The notes under the pieces are model-generated. The model was not told the DNA's origin and did not search any database. It worked only from the letters and a program-made list of their open reading frames with translations. Shown here in pieces: positions 36,939-46,266 of a stretch of DNA of 64,000 bases (positions are counted from its first letter, which is position 1; every line of letters begins with the position of its first letter). Where the stretch lies: positions 86,852 through 150,851 of the forward strand of contig JAFQBK010000015.1 of the NCBI GenBank assembly GCA_017399695.1, read 5' to 3'. Made by a program: the position numbers and the translations under genes. The stretch comes from Clostridia bacterium (GTDB taxonomy: Bacteria > Bacillota > Clostridia > UBA1381 > UBA9506).

Positions 36939-37993
36939 TGGAGAAAATCGATTTAAAAGCGTTAACGCCAGACGAGCTATCGGCATTGATTGCTTCTGTC
37001 GGCGAAGCGCCGTTTCGGGCGAAACAGATTTTCAAGTGGATTTACCGCGGTGTTTCTTCTTTTGATGAGATGACGGATTTGTCAAAGACGCTCAGGGAAA
37101 AGCTTGCGGAAAAATGCACGATAGGAAATCTTATCATTGAAAAAAAGCAGGTTTCGAAAATTGACGGAACTATTAAATATTTATTCCGCCTTTCTGATGG
37201 AAATTTGATTGAAAGCGTTTTGATGAGCTATAAGCACGGCAATACCATCTGCGTTTCTTCGCAGGTCGGGTGCCGGATGGGCTGTCGCTTTTGCGCATCG
37301 ACCATCGGGGGTCTGGTGCGAAATCTCACAGCGTCGGAAATCATTGACCAGATTATGAAGGCGGAGGCAGACTCCGGAAAGAAAATATCCAATATCGTCA
37401 TGATGGGTATCGGAGAGCCACTCGATAATTATGAGAATGTCATTAAATTTTTAAAGATTGTTAACCACCCTGACGGGCTCGGCATCGGCTATCGCCATAT
37501 TTCGCTTTCAACCTGTGGTATTGTAGACCGGATTTATGATTTGGCAAAGGAAAATCTGCCGATTACGCTTTCGATTTCACTCCACAATCCCTTCCGTGAG
37601 GAGCGAAAGAAAATCATGCCGGTGGATGCGATCTATCCTTTACCGAAACTGATGGAAGCGCTGCGTGCTTACCTTGCGGTGACGGGGCGCAGAATCAGTG
37701 TGGAATATGCGATGATACGCGGTGAAAACGATACGGACGAGTGTGCGAAAGAGCTTGCAAAGCTGTTTCGCGGAATGCTTGTGCATATCAATTTAATCCC
37801 GATTAACAATGTCAGAGAACGGGATTTTGTCAAAAGTGATACCAAACAAATCAAACGGTTTATGGAACAACTGGAAAAACTCGGTCTGTCCGTCACGGTG
37901 CGTCGTGAGCTGGGCAGCGATATCAGTGCTGCCTGCGGCCAGCTCCGCAAGTCAGTGATAGAGGAACAAAAGCAAGAGGTGATAAAAGCATGA
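36938..37993 (+). CDS. rlmN: Dual-specificity RNA methyltransferase RlmN
   Basis: A 351-aa radical SAM enzyme that makes 2-methyladenosine in 23S rRNA (A2503) and tRNA. Cluster motif CRMGCRFCAS; MMGIGEPLDN and the C-terminal conserved Cys in SAACGQLR, which forms the covalent intermediate. Coupled to rsmB and to the phosphatase gene by short overlaps. Confidence 0.96.
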   Translation: MEKIDLKALTPDELSALIASVGEAPFRAKQIFKWIYRGVSSFDEMTDLSKTLREKLAEKCTIGNLIIEKKQVSKIDGTIKYLFRLSDGNLIESVLMSYKHGNTICVSSQVGCRMGCRFCASTIGGLVRNLTASEIIDQIMKAEADSGKKISNIVMMGIGEPLDNYENVIKFLKIVNHPDGLGIGYRHISLSTCGIVDRIYDLAKENLPITLSISLHNPFREERKKIMPVDAIYPLPKLMEALRAYLAVTGRRISVEYAMIRGENDTDECAKELAKLFRGMLVHINLIPINNVRERDFVKSDTKQIKRFMEQLEKLGLSVTVRRELGSDISAACGQLRKSVIEEQKQEVIKA

Positions 37994-38727
37994 GAATAGG
38001 GACTTGTACAGACATAGGGAAGACCCGTCCGATTAACGAGGATAATTTCTATGTTTCGGAATATGTCTCCCGACCAGGTGTCATTTACGCCCTGGTTGCC
38101 GACGGAATGGGCGGCCACAATGCCGGCGAAACGGCGAGTGAGATTGCGACTGTAGAGGTCAGCGATTATATCAACCGGAATTATACGGTGGATGTGCCTC
38201 AGGAAGAAATCAAACATATGCTGACCGCGGCAATCAAAAGTGCGAACAAAAAGATTTATTCCGGTGCCAAGGAAAATTCGGCATATTATGGAATGGGAAC
38301 AACCATAACAGCGATGTTTTATTATGATACTTATGTAACGATTGCCCATGTTGGAGACTCCCGAGCCTATATCCTGCGCGATGATGTGATACATAAGCTG
38401 ACGCAGGACCACTCATTGGTGGCAGAGCTTTTGGCAAACGGGCAGATTACTCCCGAACAGGCAAGAAACCATCCGCAAAAGAACGTGATTACCCGTGCGG
38501 TAGGAACGGATGCGGATGTCACCGTAGACATCTATGAACTGGGGACGAATCCCGGGGACATCATTTTATTATGTACAGACGGACTGTCGAACTTGCTTTC
38601 CGATACGGAAATCAAAGAATTGATTCGAGAATCGGGCAAGATGGAGGATGCCGCAAAGGCCTTGGTGGACGCGGCAAACGAAAAAGGCGGTTTTGATAAC
38701 ATAACCGCAGTACTCATGCAAATATGA
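37990..38727 (+). CDS. stp: PP2C-family protein phosphatase (Stp/PrpC)
   Basis: A 245-aa metal-dependent Ser/Thr phosphatase. Motifs RPINEDNFYV, VADGMGGHNAGE, HVGDSRAYIL, LCTDGLSNLL and GGFDNITAVLM provide the metal-binding aspartates. It counteracts the PASTA kinase encoded next. Start overlaps rlmN by 4 nt (ATGA). Confidence 0.95.
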   Translation: MRIGTCTDIGKTRPINEDNFYVSEYVSRPGVIYALVADGMGGHNAGETASEIATVEVSDYINRNYTVDVPQEEIKHMLTAAIKSANKKIYSGAKENSAYYGMGTTITAMFYYDTYVTIAHVGDSRAYILRDDVIHKLTQDHSLVAELLANGQITPEQARNHPQKNVITRAVGTDADVTVDIYELGTNPGDIILLCTDGLSNLLSDTEIKELIRESGKMEDAAKALVDAANEKGGFDNITAVLMQI

Positions 38728-38767
38728 CGGACGTTGTTTGTGAAAATATGATGTGGAGATGATAGCT

Positions 38768-40534
38768 ATGATGATTGGAACTGTGATTGCGAACAGATAT
38801 GAAATAATAGAAGAAGTAGGAAAGGGAGGCATGGCGGTTGTCTACAAGGCAAAATGTCTGGTACTAAACCGTTATGTAGCACTCAAGGTGCTCCGCCAAG
38901 AATTTAGAGAGGACACCGACTTTATCCATCGTTTTAAGGTGGAGGCACAGTCGGCGGGCAGCCTTTCGCACCCGAACATCGTCTCGATTTATGATGTTTG
39001 CCAGAGCGACGGCGTGGATTATATCGTAATGGAGTATGTCGAGGGTGTAACGCTGAAGGAATACATAGAAAAAAGAGGCATTATCCCGTGGAAAGAGGCG
39101 GTTGACTATGCGGCGCAGATTTGTGCCGGTCTTGAGCACGCACACAAAAAGGGCATTATCCACAAGGATATCAAGCCGCACAATGTGATTATTACCCGCG
39201 AGGGAACGCTGAAAATTACGGACTTCGGTATTGCTAAAGTCATGAGCACCTCGACGATTGCAACCGGCGGTGCACAGGCAATGGGCTCGGTGCACTACTT
39301 TTCGCCGGAGCAGGCACGCGGCGGCTATACCGATGCCAAAACCGATATCTATTCCCTTGGTGTTTTGATGTATGAAATGGTGACGGGTCGTCTTCCCTTT
39401 GAGGGAGATACGGCGGTGGCGGTTGCAATGCAGCACATCGAGAAAGAGCCGACCCCGCCGACCAAAATTAATCCGAGTGTGGATACCTCTTTAGAGAACG
39501 TCATCCTCCGCGCAATGAGCAAGGAGCAGGCACGTCGCTATGATTCTGCGACGAAGATGATGATTGATTTAAAGAAGGTATATATGGGAACTCCCGTCAG
39601 CTTCGACCCGGCACTTGCCGGCGGGGAAACGACGGTGCTTCCGCCGATTGGTGGTGAGCACGTGGTACCGAAAGAATTGCGTGGAAAGCCTAAGGGCAGC
39701 GCAAAACCCGTGCAAGAGGGCAAGGGGCAGAAAACACCCGAGCAGGAGAGAAAGGATAAAATCAGCCTAATTGCAGGAATTGCGACGGGCGTAGGACTCT
39801 TTGTCATTTTGGCGCTCATCTTCTACTTTATGTTCTTCAGTCCGGCATCGGTTCCGGAGGTAGAGCTTCCCAACTTTAAGAATATGACCGTAGAAGAGGC
39901 GCGCGCGTTGGTCAAAGATACCGAGCTTCAGATTGTGGTCTCCGAAAGTGTAGAAAGCCATGAGGTCAAAGAGGGAGATATTATTTCGCAGGACCCCACG
40001 CCGGATAAAAAAGTAAAGAATAATGCGACCATCCGTGTGGTAGTCAGCCTTGGTGCTCCCGGCGGCGAAATGCCGGAGTTGGTGGGCAGAACCGATATTG
40101 ACGCGCAGGATGTTATCCGCAGATTGGGCTTAGTCCCGAATGTAGTCAGCGAGCCGAGTGACACGGTGGCAAAGGGCAATGTTATCCGTCATACACCGCC
40201 GCAGGGCACAAGATATAATGATGGCGATATGGTGACAATCTATGTCAGCAGCGGTCAGGAGAACGCAACCGTTCCCGTGCCGAATCTGATTGGATTGACC
40301 GAGGAAGAAGCAAAGTCGGCACTTTTAGCGCTTGATTTGACCTGGGGTACGATTACCAAGGTGGAAAGCTCCCGTCCGGAGGGCACCGTAGTGCAGCAGT
40401 CGATTGCGGCAGAAACCAATGTCGGAACGAAAACAAGCGTTTCGCTCCGCATCAGCGGCGGCAAAAACAGCGCATCGGCTGAGCCGACGTCGACACCGAA
40501 GCCAACCATTAGACCGATTGCACCAAACTCATAA
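38768..40534 (+). CDS. prkC: PASTA-domain Ser/Thr kinase (PrkC/Stk)
   Basis: A 588-aa transmembrane kinase sensing peptidoglycan fragments or lipid II. Kinase domain with GKGGMAVVYKA, HKDIKPHNVI and DFGIAK. The catalytic loop reads HKD, so the Arg before the catalytic Asp is Lys and activation-loop control may differ from RD kinases. One membrane helix follows a basic linker (IAGIATGVGLFVILALIFYF region). Three PASTA repeats lie outside: VPEVELPNFKNM, GEMPELVGRTD and VPVPNLIGLTEEEA. ATG 38768 after GGAG. Partner of stp. Confidence 0.95.
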   Translation: MMIGTVIANRYEIIEEVGKGGMAVVYKAKCLVLNRYVALKVLRQEFREDTDFIHRFKVEAQSAGSLSHPNIVSIYDVCQSDGVDYIVMEYVEGVTLKEYIEKRGIIPWKEAVDYAAQICAGLEHAHKKGIIHKDIKPHNVIITREGTLKITDFGIAKVMSTSTIATGGAQAMGSVHYFSPEQARGGYTDAKTDIYSLGVLMYEMVTGRLPFEGDTAVAVAMQHIEKEPTPPTKINPSVDTSLENVILRAMSKEQARRYDSATKMMIDLKKVYMGTPVSFDPALAGGETTVLPPIGGEHVVPKELRGKPKGSAKPVQEGKGQKTPEQERKDKISLIAGIATGVGLFVILALIFYFMFFSPASVPEVELPNFKNMTVEEARALVKDTELQIVVSESVESHEVKEGDIISQDPTPDKKVKNNATIRVVVSLGAPGGEMPELVGRTDIDAQDVIRRLGLVPNVVSEPSDTVAKGNVIRHTPPQGTRYNDGDMVTIYVSSGQENATVPVPNLIGLTEEEAKSALLALDLTWGTITKVESSRPEGTVVQQSIAAETNVGTKTSVSLRISGGKNSASAEPTSTPKPTIRPIAPNS

Positions 40535-40569
40535 TACTGATAAATTTTTAGGAACAGGCAGGGATCCGG

Positions 40570-41451
40570 ATGCTCGAAGGAGTTATCGTCAAGGGAATCG
40601 GCGGATTTTACTATATCCGTACGGAACAGGGCGTATATGAGGCAAAGGCGCGCGGAAAGTTTCGCAGTCGTGGGCTCATTCCGATTGTGGGCGACCGTGT
40701 GTGCATCAGCGTCACGGATGAAGCAGAGAAAAAGGGAAGTCTTGATGAAATTCTTCCCCGGAAAAACTCCTTTATCCGTCCGCCTGTGGCAAACCTTGAC
40801 CGGATTATAATTACCTTTGCGCCGAAAGACCCTGAGCCGAATCTTCGGTTAGTGGATAAGCTGACGCTGACAGCACTTGCCGCGGGGGTAAGCTGTGGCA
40901 TTTGTATTAACAAGACAGAGCTTGACCCCGAGCGCGCGAAAGAACTTGCCGAAATCTACAAAAAGACGGGTTTTCCGGTCCTTTTAATCAGCGCGAAAGA
41001 GGGCTTCGGAAAAGAAGAACTCGCGGCGCTCTTAAAGGACAAGGTGACCGCTTTTGCCGGTAATTCCGGCGTCGGAAAGTCGAGCATCTTAAACGGACTT
41101 TTGGGCGGCGAGGCAATGGAAACGGGTAGCATCAGCGAAAAAATCAAGCGGGGAAGGCACACGACGCGCCATGTCGAGCTCCTGGCTTTACCCTTTGGCG
41201 GGTTTGCCTTTGACACGCCCGGGTTTTCCACCTTTGAGCTAGAGGGCGTTACTGCGCAGGAACTCGCCGGTTATTTCCCCGAATTTGCAGCCTACCCCGA
41301 GTCCTGCCGTTTTGCCGGGTGTGCGCATATCAGTGAGCCGGACTGTGCTGTCAAAGAGGCACTTTCGGAGGGGAAAATTGCGTTGAGCCGTTATGAAAGC
41401 TATTGTGAACTGTATGAGACATTAAAACAGATTAAGGAGTGGATGAAGTGA
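40570..41451 (+). CDS. rsgA: Ribosome small-subunit GTPase RsgA
   Basis: A 293-aa circularly permuted GTPase for 30S maturation. N-terminal OB fold, G4 NKTE before G1 GNSGVGKSSILNGL, G3 DTPGF, and a C-terminal zinc knuckle (ESCRFAGCAH with EPDCAV). Classic neighbours prkC, rpe and thiN flank it. Confidence 0.96.
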   Translation: MLEGVIVKGIGGFYYIRTEQGVYEAKARGKFRSRGLIPIVGDRVCISVTDEAEKKGSLDEILPRKNSFIRPPVANLDRIIITFAPKDPEPNLRLVDKLTLTALAAGVSCGICINKTELDPERAKELAEIYKKTGFPVLLISAKEGFGKEELAALLKDKVTAFAGNSGVGKSSILNGLLGGEAMETGSISEKIKRGRHTTRHVELLALPFGGFAFDTPGFSTFELEGVTAQELAGYFPEFAAYPESCRFAGCAHISEPDCAVKEALSEGKIALSRYESYCELYETLKQIKEWMK

Positions 41452-42089
41452 TGAAAATAGCTCCTTCGATTTTATCCGCAGATTTTTCGCGCCTGGGCGA
41501 AGATGTTGCGCTCGTGGAGCAGGCAGGCGCAGAATATTTGCATATTGACGTGATGGATGGGCATTTAGTGCCGAATATTTCCTTTGGTGCACCGATTGTC
41601 AAAAGCATCCGTCCGCACAGCAAGATGGTGTTTGACACCCATCTGATGATTTCCGAGCCGCACCGCTATATCGAGGATTTCGCCAAGGCCGGTTCGGATA
41701 TTATTACCATCCATATTGAATGTGAAAGCGATATTGGAAAAACGCTCGACGAAATTCACGCACTTGGGAAAAAAGCAGGTCTCGCCTTAAACCCCGACGC
41801 AGAGCTTTCGCGCGTGCTTCCATATAAAGATAAAATTGATATGCTGCTTCTGATGACGGTGTATGCCGGCTTCGGAGGACAGAAATATATCCCTGAGGTG
41901 AATCCGAAGATTGCTGAGGCAAGAGCGCTTTTCGGTCCGGATTTTGATATCGAAGTAGATGGCGGAATTTCAGCAGACAATATCCATATTCCACTTTCGT
42001 TCGGTGCGAATATCTTTGTGGCAGGCAGTGCGATTTTCGGCGCGTCTGACCCCGAAGAAGTGATTCGCAAGATGAGGGAAAAAGCATGA
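41451..42089 (+). CDS. rpe: Ribulose-phosphate 3-epimerase
   Basis: A 212-aa TIM-barrel enzyme interconverting ribulose-5-P and xylulose-5-P. Motifs KIAPSILSADF, HIDVMDGHLVPNISFG, and VDGGISADN at the phosphate site. ATG 41451 overlaps the rsgA stop codon (TGATG); an earlier ATG at 41439 is less typical. Confidence 0.96.
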   Translation: MKIAPSILSADFSRLGEDVALVEQAGAEYLHIDVMDGHLVPNISFGAPIVKSIRPHSKMVFDTHLMISEPHRYIEDFAKAGSDIITIHIECESDIGKTLDEIHALGKKAGLALNPDAELSRVLPYKDKIDMLLLMTVYAGFGGQKYIPEVNPKIAEARALFGPDFDIEVDGGISADNIHIPLSFGANIFVAGSAIFGASDPEEVIRKMREKA

Positions 42090-42703
42090 AGGCGTTGATT
42101 ATATCGGCTGGTCGGCTTTCTGATGCGGCGTTTTATCGGGATGCTTTATCGGACGTCTCTTTCGTGGTCTGCGCCGACGGCGGCGTGAGAAACTGTGAAA
42201 TACTGGGACTTGTGCCGGATGTCATTATCGGGGATTTTGATTCCTGCCCGAAAGATTTGGTAAAGGCGGAAACCGTCATCGAGCTTCCGACGGAAAAGGA
42301 CCGCACGGATACGCACGAATGTGTGTGCTACTGCATTGCGCGGGGATGTACCGAGATTTTGCTGATTGGCGGTATCGGAACGAGACTTGATCACACGCTT
42401 GCCAATATTCATTTGCTTGCCATAGCAAAAGCAAGTGGCGTAGAGATGAAAATTGTGGATGAGCACAATGAGATTTTCCTCATCGAAAATGAGGCAGAAA
42501 TCCCCAAAAAAGAGGGGTATCACCTTTCGCTTTTGCCGATTGGTTCAGCGGAGGGAATTTGTGCCTCCGGGCTTTACTATCCTCTCGAAAATGCACGCAT
42601 GGAGTTTGGAAACCCCTACGGCGTGAGCAATGAATGGATAGAGAAAATCGCGCAGGTGAGCGTAAAAAATGGGCGTTTGCTTGCGATACTCAGTAAGGAT
42701 TAA
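42086..42703 (+). CDS. thiN: Thiamine pyrophosphokinase
   Basis: A 205-aa enzyme converting thiamine to thiamine pyrophosphate. Motifs CADGGVRNC, VIIGDFDSCP, EKDRTDTHEC (metal binding) and GGIGTRLDHTLANI. Overlaps rpe by 4 nt. Last gene of the rsmB-to-thiN run, followed by a terminator. Confidence 0.95.
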   Translation: MKALIISAGRLSDAAFYRDALSDVSFVVCADGGVRNCEILGLVPDVIIGDFDSCPKDLVKAETVIELPTEKDRTDTHECVCYCIARGCTEILLIGGIGTRLDHTLANIHLLAIAKASGVEMKIVDEHNEIFLIENEAEIPKKEGYHLSLLPIGSAEGICASGLYYPLENARMEFGNPYGVSNEWIEKIAQVSVKNGRLLAILSKD

Positions 42704-42708
42704 TCTGG

Positions 42709-42739
42709 ATGCGCTTTTTGCTATAAAAAGCGCATTTTT
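42709..42739 (+). terminator. thiN terminator
   Basis: ATGCGCTTTTT / AAAAAGCGCAT stem with T tail. Confidence 0.85.
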
Positions 42740-42760
42740 AGTAACAGAAAGGATGTTTTT

Positions 42761-43954
42761 ATGATTGTAGAACCGAAAGTCAGAGGCTTTATCTGCACAA
42801 CCGCACACAAAGAGGGCTGCAGAGAAAATGTAAAACAGCAGATTGAGTATGTCAAATCCAAGCCGAAAATGAATAGCGGAAAGAGAGTTTTGGTTATCGG
42901 TGCTTCTGCCGGCTACGGACTTGCTTCACGCATCACGGCGGCATTTTCCGGAGGTGCAAAAACGCTGGGCGTTATTTTTGATAAACCGGCTTCCGGCAAA
43001 AAAACTGCCTCAGCAGGCTGGTACAATACGGCAGCATTTGAGGAGTTTGCGCGTGCTGAGGGTCTGTATGCCAAAACCGTGAACGGCGATGCATTTTCCG
43101 AGACGGTCAAGGAGCAGGTGATTGAACTCATCCGCGAGGATTTGGGCACGGTAGATACGGTCATTTATAGCCTAGCTGCGCCGCGCCGCACGATGCCGGA
43201 TGGCGAGGTGGTGTCAAGCGTTTTAAAAACGACGGGCGAGCCGTATACCAATAAGACGATTGATCTTGCCAGTCGCACCGTTGTTCCCGTAACCATCGAA
43301 CCTGCAACACCGGAGGAAATCGTGGGTACAGTCAAGGTCATGGGCGGTGAGGATTGGAAGGACTGGATTTATGCGCTTTCTGACAGCGGCGTTTTAGCAG
43401 AAAATGCCGTGACGGTTGCCTACAGCTATATCGGACCGGAACTGACGCACCCAATGTATTATAACGGCTCGATTGGTGCGGCGAAAAAACATCTTTACGA
43501 AACGGCAAAGGATATGACGGAGGAGATGTCAGACATCGGGCTTTCCGCCTATGTTTCGATGAATAAGGCACTCGTAACGCAGGCAAGCTCTGCGATTCCT
43601 GTGGTGCCTCTTTATACGGCGATTCTTTATCGTGTGATGAAAGAGATGAATCTGCATGAGGGCTGTATTGAGCAAATTTACCGCTTATTTTCCGAAAAGC
43701 TTTACGGCGAAACACCGGTAACAGACGGAGAATGCCTCTTGCGCGTGGATGACTGGGAGTTGCGTGAAGACGTACAGAAAGCAGTAAGTGAGGCATGGGA
43801 AAAAATCACAACAGAAAACTTGGATTCCCTCTCGGATGTGGATGGTTATTGGGAGGACTTTTACCGGATGTTTGGATTTGGAATCGAGAGCGTGGACTAC
43901 GCAAAAGACATTGAAACCGAAGTCGGCATCCCCAGCATTATAATAGAAGAATAA
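42761..43954 (+). CDS. fabV: NADH-dependent enoyl-ACP reductase FabV
   Basis: A 397-aa reductase of the trans-2-enoyl-CoA/ACP type, last step of the fatty-acid elongation cycle. It has VIGASAGYGLASRI at the NADH site and the FabV Y-x8-K active site within YSYIGPELTHPMYYNGS (Tyr and following GAAKKHL). Family members resist triclosan. No fab genes nearby. ATG 42761 after AGAAAGGATG. Confidence 0.94.
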   Translation: MIVEPKVRGFICTTAHKEGCRENVKQQIEYVKSKPKMNSGKRVLVIGASAGYGLASRITAAFSGGAKTLGVIFDKPASGKKTASAGWYNTAAFEEFARAEGLYAKTVNGDAFSETVKEQVIELIREDLGTVDTVIYSLAAPRRTMPDGEVVSSVLKTTGEPYTNKTIDLASRTVVPVTIEPATPEEIVGTVKVMGGEDWKDWIYALSDSGVLAENAVTVAYSYIGPELTHPMYYNGSIGAAKKHLYETAKDMTEEMSDIGLSAYVSMNKALVTQASSAIPVVPLYTAILYRVMKEMNLHEGCIEQIYRLFSEKLYGETPVTDGECLLRVDDWELREDVQKAVSEAWEKITTENLDSLSDVDGYWEDFYRMFGFGIESVDYAKDIETEVGIPSIIIEE

Positions 43955-43959
43955 AGTTG

Positions 43960-43994
43960 TTTTAGGCACTCATATACCTTATGTGTGCCTAAAA
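43960..43994. terminator. Hairpin after fabV
   Basis: TTTTAGGCAC / GTGCCTAAAA stem extended by CATAT/ATGTG; the U-rich tail is part of the arm. Could terminate in either direction. Confidence 0.55.
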
Positions 43995-44051
43995 AGTATG
44001 GATTTTGATATAAAAAAACGAAAATGGGTACTAAATTCTTGAAAAACGACG

Positions 44052-44081
44052 TTGCGCCAAGCTAATATCATATATTATAAT
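44052..44081 (+). promoter_or_regulatory. Promoter of the sugar-permease pair
   Basis: TTGCGC (44052-44057), 18-bp spacer, TATAAT (44076-44081). Confidence 0.55.
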
Positions 44082-44107
44082 GTATGGTAGAATGGAGTGA
44101 TAAATCT

Positions 44108-45052
44108 ATGAAACTTGCGAAGACGAGCGAGGCTTTAATCAAAAGAAAGAAAGGCCTGACCAAGTCGGAACTGCAGCTGTATTCTTTATGCGCAATTCCG
44201 GTGCTTTTGGTTTTTGTATTTAACTACATACCCTTATTCGGTATTTTAATTGCCTTTAAGGATTATCGTTATAATCTCGGTATTTTCGGCAGTAAGTGGG
44301 TTGGTATTGAAAACTTTACTTTCTTCTTTACCTCATCCGACTTTTACCGCATTACGTGGAACACCTTGAGTATGAACTTTGTGTTCATTGTGTTCGGTAC
44401 GATTTGCTCTGTATTGGTGGCAACGCTTTTATTCCATTTGAGAAGTCGTAATGCGACCAAGGTCTTTCAGACCATTTTAATCACGCCGCACTTTTTGTCC
44501 TGGGTTGTTGTGGCGTACATGGCGTTTGCTTTCTTAAATCCGACCTACGGATTCTTAAACGCTATTTTAGGTATCTTCGGCATCCCCGCCGTGGACTGGT
44601 ACTCGGAGCCGGGCGCATGGCCGTACATCCTGACCTTCTTCAACATCTGGAAGCACGTCGGTATGGACTCCGTTTTATACTATGCCTGCCTGATGGGTAT
44701 CGATACCGGATTGTTTGAAGCGGCAGACATTGACGGTGCAAACTCTGTCCATAAGTTCTGGAAGATTATCGTACCGGAGCTCACTTCGCTTTTGGTATTG
44801 CAGACCATCTTAAAAATCGGCGGTATTTTCCGTGCAGACTTCGGTCTGTTCTATCAGCTGCCGAGAAATATCGGTGTTTTGTACTCGACCACCGATGTTA
44901 TCGACACCTATGTCTTCCGCGCGATGCGCGAAATCGGTGATATGAGTATGTCTTCCGCGATTGGTCTTTTGCAGTCGATTGTTGGCTTTATCCTCGTTTT
45001 GACGACTAATTTTGTCACGAACAAAATCAGTCCGCAGAACGCGTTGTTTTAA
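44108..45052 (+). CDS. ABC sugar transporter permease (LplB/MalF type)
   Basis: A 314-aa membrane protein with six helices and the EAA loop EAADIDGANSVHKFWKIIVP that docks to the ATPase. It resembles LplB-type permeases for complex glycans or oligosaccharides in Firmicutes. ATG 44108 follows GGAGTGA by 7 nt. It pairs with the next permease, but no binding protein or ATPase is adjacent. Confidence 0.9.
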   Translation: MKLAKTSEALIKRKKGLTKSELQLYSLCAIPVLLVFVFNYIPLFGILIAFKDYRYNLGIFGSKWVGIENFTFFFTSSDFYRITWNTLSMNFVFIVFGTICSVLVATLLFHLRSRNATKVFQTILITPHFLSWVVVAYMAFAFLNPTYGFLNAILGIFGIPAVDWYSEPGAWPYILTFFNIWKHVGMDSVLYYACLMGIDTGLFEAADIDGANSVHKFWKIIVPELTSLLVLQTILKIGGIFRADFGLFYQLPRNIGVLYSTTDVIDTYVFRAMREIGDMSMSSAIGLLQSIVGFILVLTTNFVTNKISPQNALF

Positions 45053-45066
45053 GGGGGTGTTGCGAA

Positions 45067-45954
45067 ATGAATATGAAAAAGAAAACTATCATGTCGCAGT
45101 CCCTTTTGATTGCGTTCTTCGTACTGCTTTGCGTGGTTATTATCGTTCCGTTTGTAATGCTTTTGTCCATTTCGCTTTCTTCGGAGGCGGATGTCGCAAA
45201 ATATGGTTATCAACTTTTCCCGAAGGCGATTGACTTCTCTGCGTATCAGTTCGTATTTAACAATCCTACAACCGTATTAAGAGCGTATGGTGTTACCGGA
45301 TTTTTCTCGATTGTGGCGATGGTGCTTTCTTTGGCACTTCAGGCAATGTGTGCTTATCCCTTGTCGAGAAAAAACTTGCGCGGACGTATGGGAATCTCGT
45401 TCTATCTGTACTTTACGATGCTGTTTTCGGGCGGTATGGTTCCGTCATTCATTTTGATTACCCAGTATCTGCACTTAAACAATACAATCTGGGTATACAT
45501 TATCCCGGGTCTGATTAACCCGTGGTATATCTTTATGATTAGAACCTTCTACCAGTCCCTGCCGGGTGAAATCATTGAGTCGGCGTATGTGGACGGTGCG
45601 AATGAGTACACGATCTTCTTCCGCATCGTGGTTCCGCTGTGTAAACCGGTATTTGCAACGGTTGCACTCTTTACCTTCTTAAACAAGTGGAACGACTGGA
45701 TGACTTCGGTGCTTTATGTGGATGATCCGAATCTTTATAGCCTTCAGTATCTCTTACAGAAAATCTTAAAGGATGTTGAGCTTTTGGCGAACAACCAGCA
45801 GAATGCACAGCTGACGCAGCAAGCGGTTGAGGTTCCGAGTGAAACGGTTCGTATGGCAATGGCGGTTGTTGTTGCCGGTCCGGCGCTCGTGGTATTCCCG
45901 TTCTTCCAGAAGTACTTTGTCAAGGGTCTTACCGTTGGTAGTGTCAAGGGTTGA
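45067..45954 (+). CDS. ABC sugar transporter permease (YtcP/LplC type)
   Basis: A 295-aa membrane protein, six helices, EAA-like loop ESAYVDGANEYTIFFRIVVP. Partner of the preceding permease (14 nt apart). The extracytoplasmic loop near residue 240, rich in Gln/Asn, is typical for the YtcP group. The usual lipoprotein binding component is missing here; the ATPase is normally a shared MsmX-type protein encoded elsewhere. Confidence 0.9.
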   Translation: MNMKKKTIMSQSLLIAFFVLLCVVIIVPFVMLLSISLSSEADVAKYGYQLFPKAIDFSAYQFVFNNPTTVLRAYGVTGFFSIVAMVLSLALQAMCAYPLSRKNLRGRMGISFYLYFTMLFSGGMVPSFILITQYLHLNNTIWVYIIPGLINPWYIFMIRTFYQSLPGEIIESAYVDGANEYTIFFRIVVPLCKPVFATVALFTFLNKWNDWMTSVLYVDDPNLYSLQYLLQKILKDVELLANNQQNAQLTQQAVEVPSETVRMAMAVVVAGPALVVFPFFQKYFVKGLTVGSVKG

Positions 45955-46046
45955 TTTTATGGGGCGACGCAAAATGCGCACACCACACAAGACAAACAAT
46001 CAAATGCCTTTTTAGCGATTGAAATTAATATAGCATAAAATATGAG

Positions 46047-46084
46047 GAAGAAATTCGCCAACCAGCGAATTTCTTCTGTTTTTA
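46047..46084 (+). terminator. Terminator of the permease pair
   Basis: GAAGAAATTCGC / GCGAATTTCTTC stem, 6-nt loop, then TGTTTTTA. Confidence 0.9.
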
Positions 46085-46231
46085 TTGCCTTGTGTTTTGA
46101 ACAAACTTCATCTTCGCGGTACACCAGTACAGCATCGGGTGACCCCTGCGGGTTCAGTTTGTCCAATCTGCGCTATTTTCTGTTCGCCCCTCGCGGAGAT
46201 TTGATAGCGCGAAAACTGACGAAAAACGTGG
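46085..46231. other. Noncoding stretch upstream of the structured RNA
   Basis: Short GC-rich hairpins (CCCTGCGGG near 46143) and a loose inverted repeat (GAACAAAC with GTTTGTCC). No open frame with a ribosome-binding site. It may hold regulatory sites for the strong promoter that follows, but I see no recognisable operator. Confidence 0.3.
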
Positions 46232-46260
46232 TTGACAAGGGTTTACATATGTGCTATAAT
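46232..46260 (+). promoter_or_regulatory. Perfect-consensus promoter of the structured RNA
   Basis: TTGACA (46232-46237), 17-bp spacer, TATAAT (46255-46260) with an extended -10 TG. The strongest-looking promoter in the window. Confidence 0.92.
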
Positions 46261-46266
46261 TGTCAC

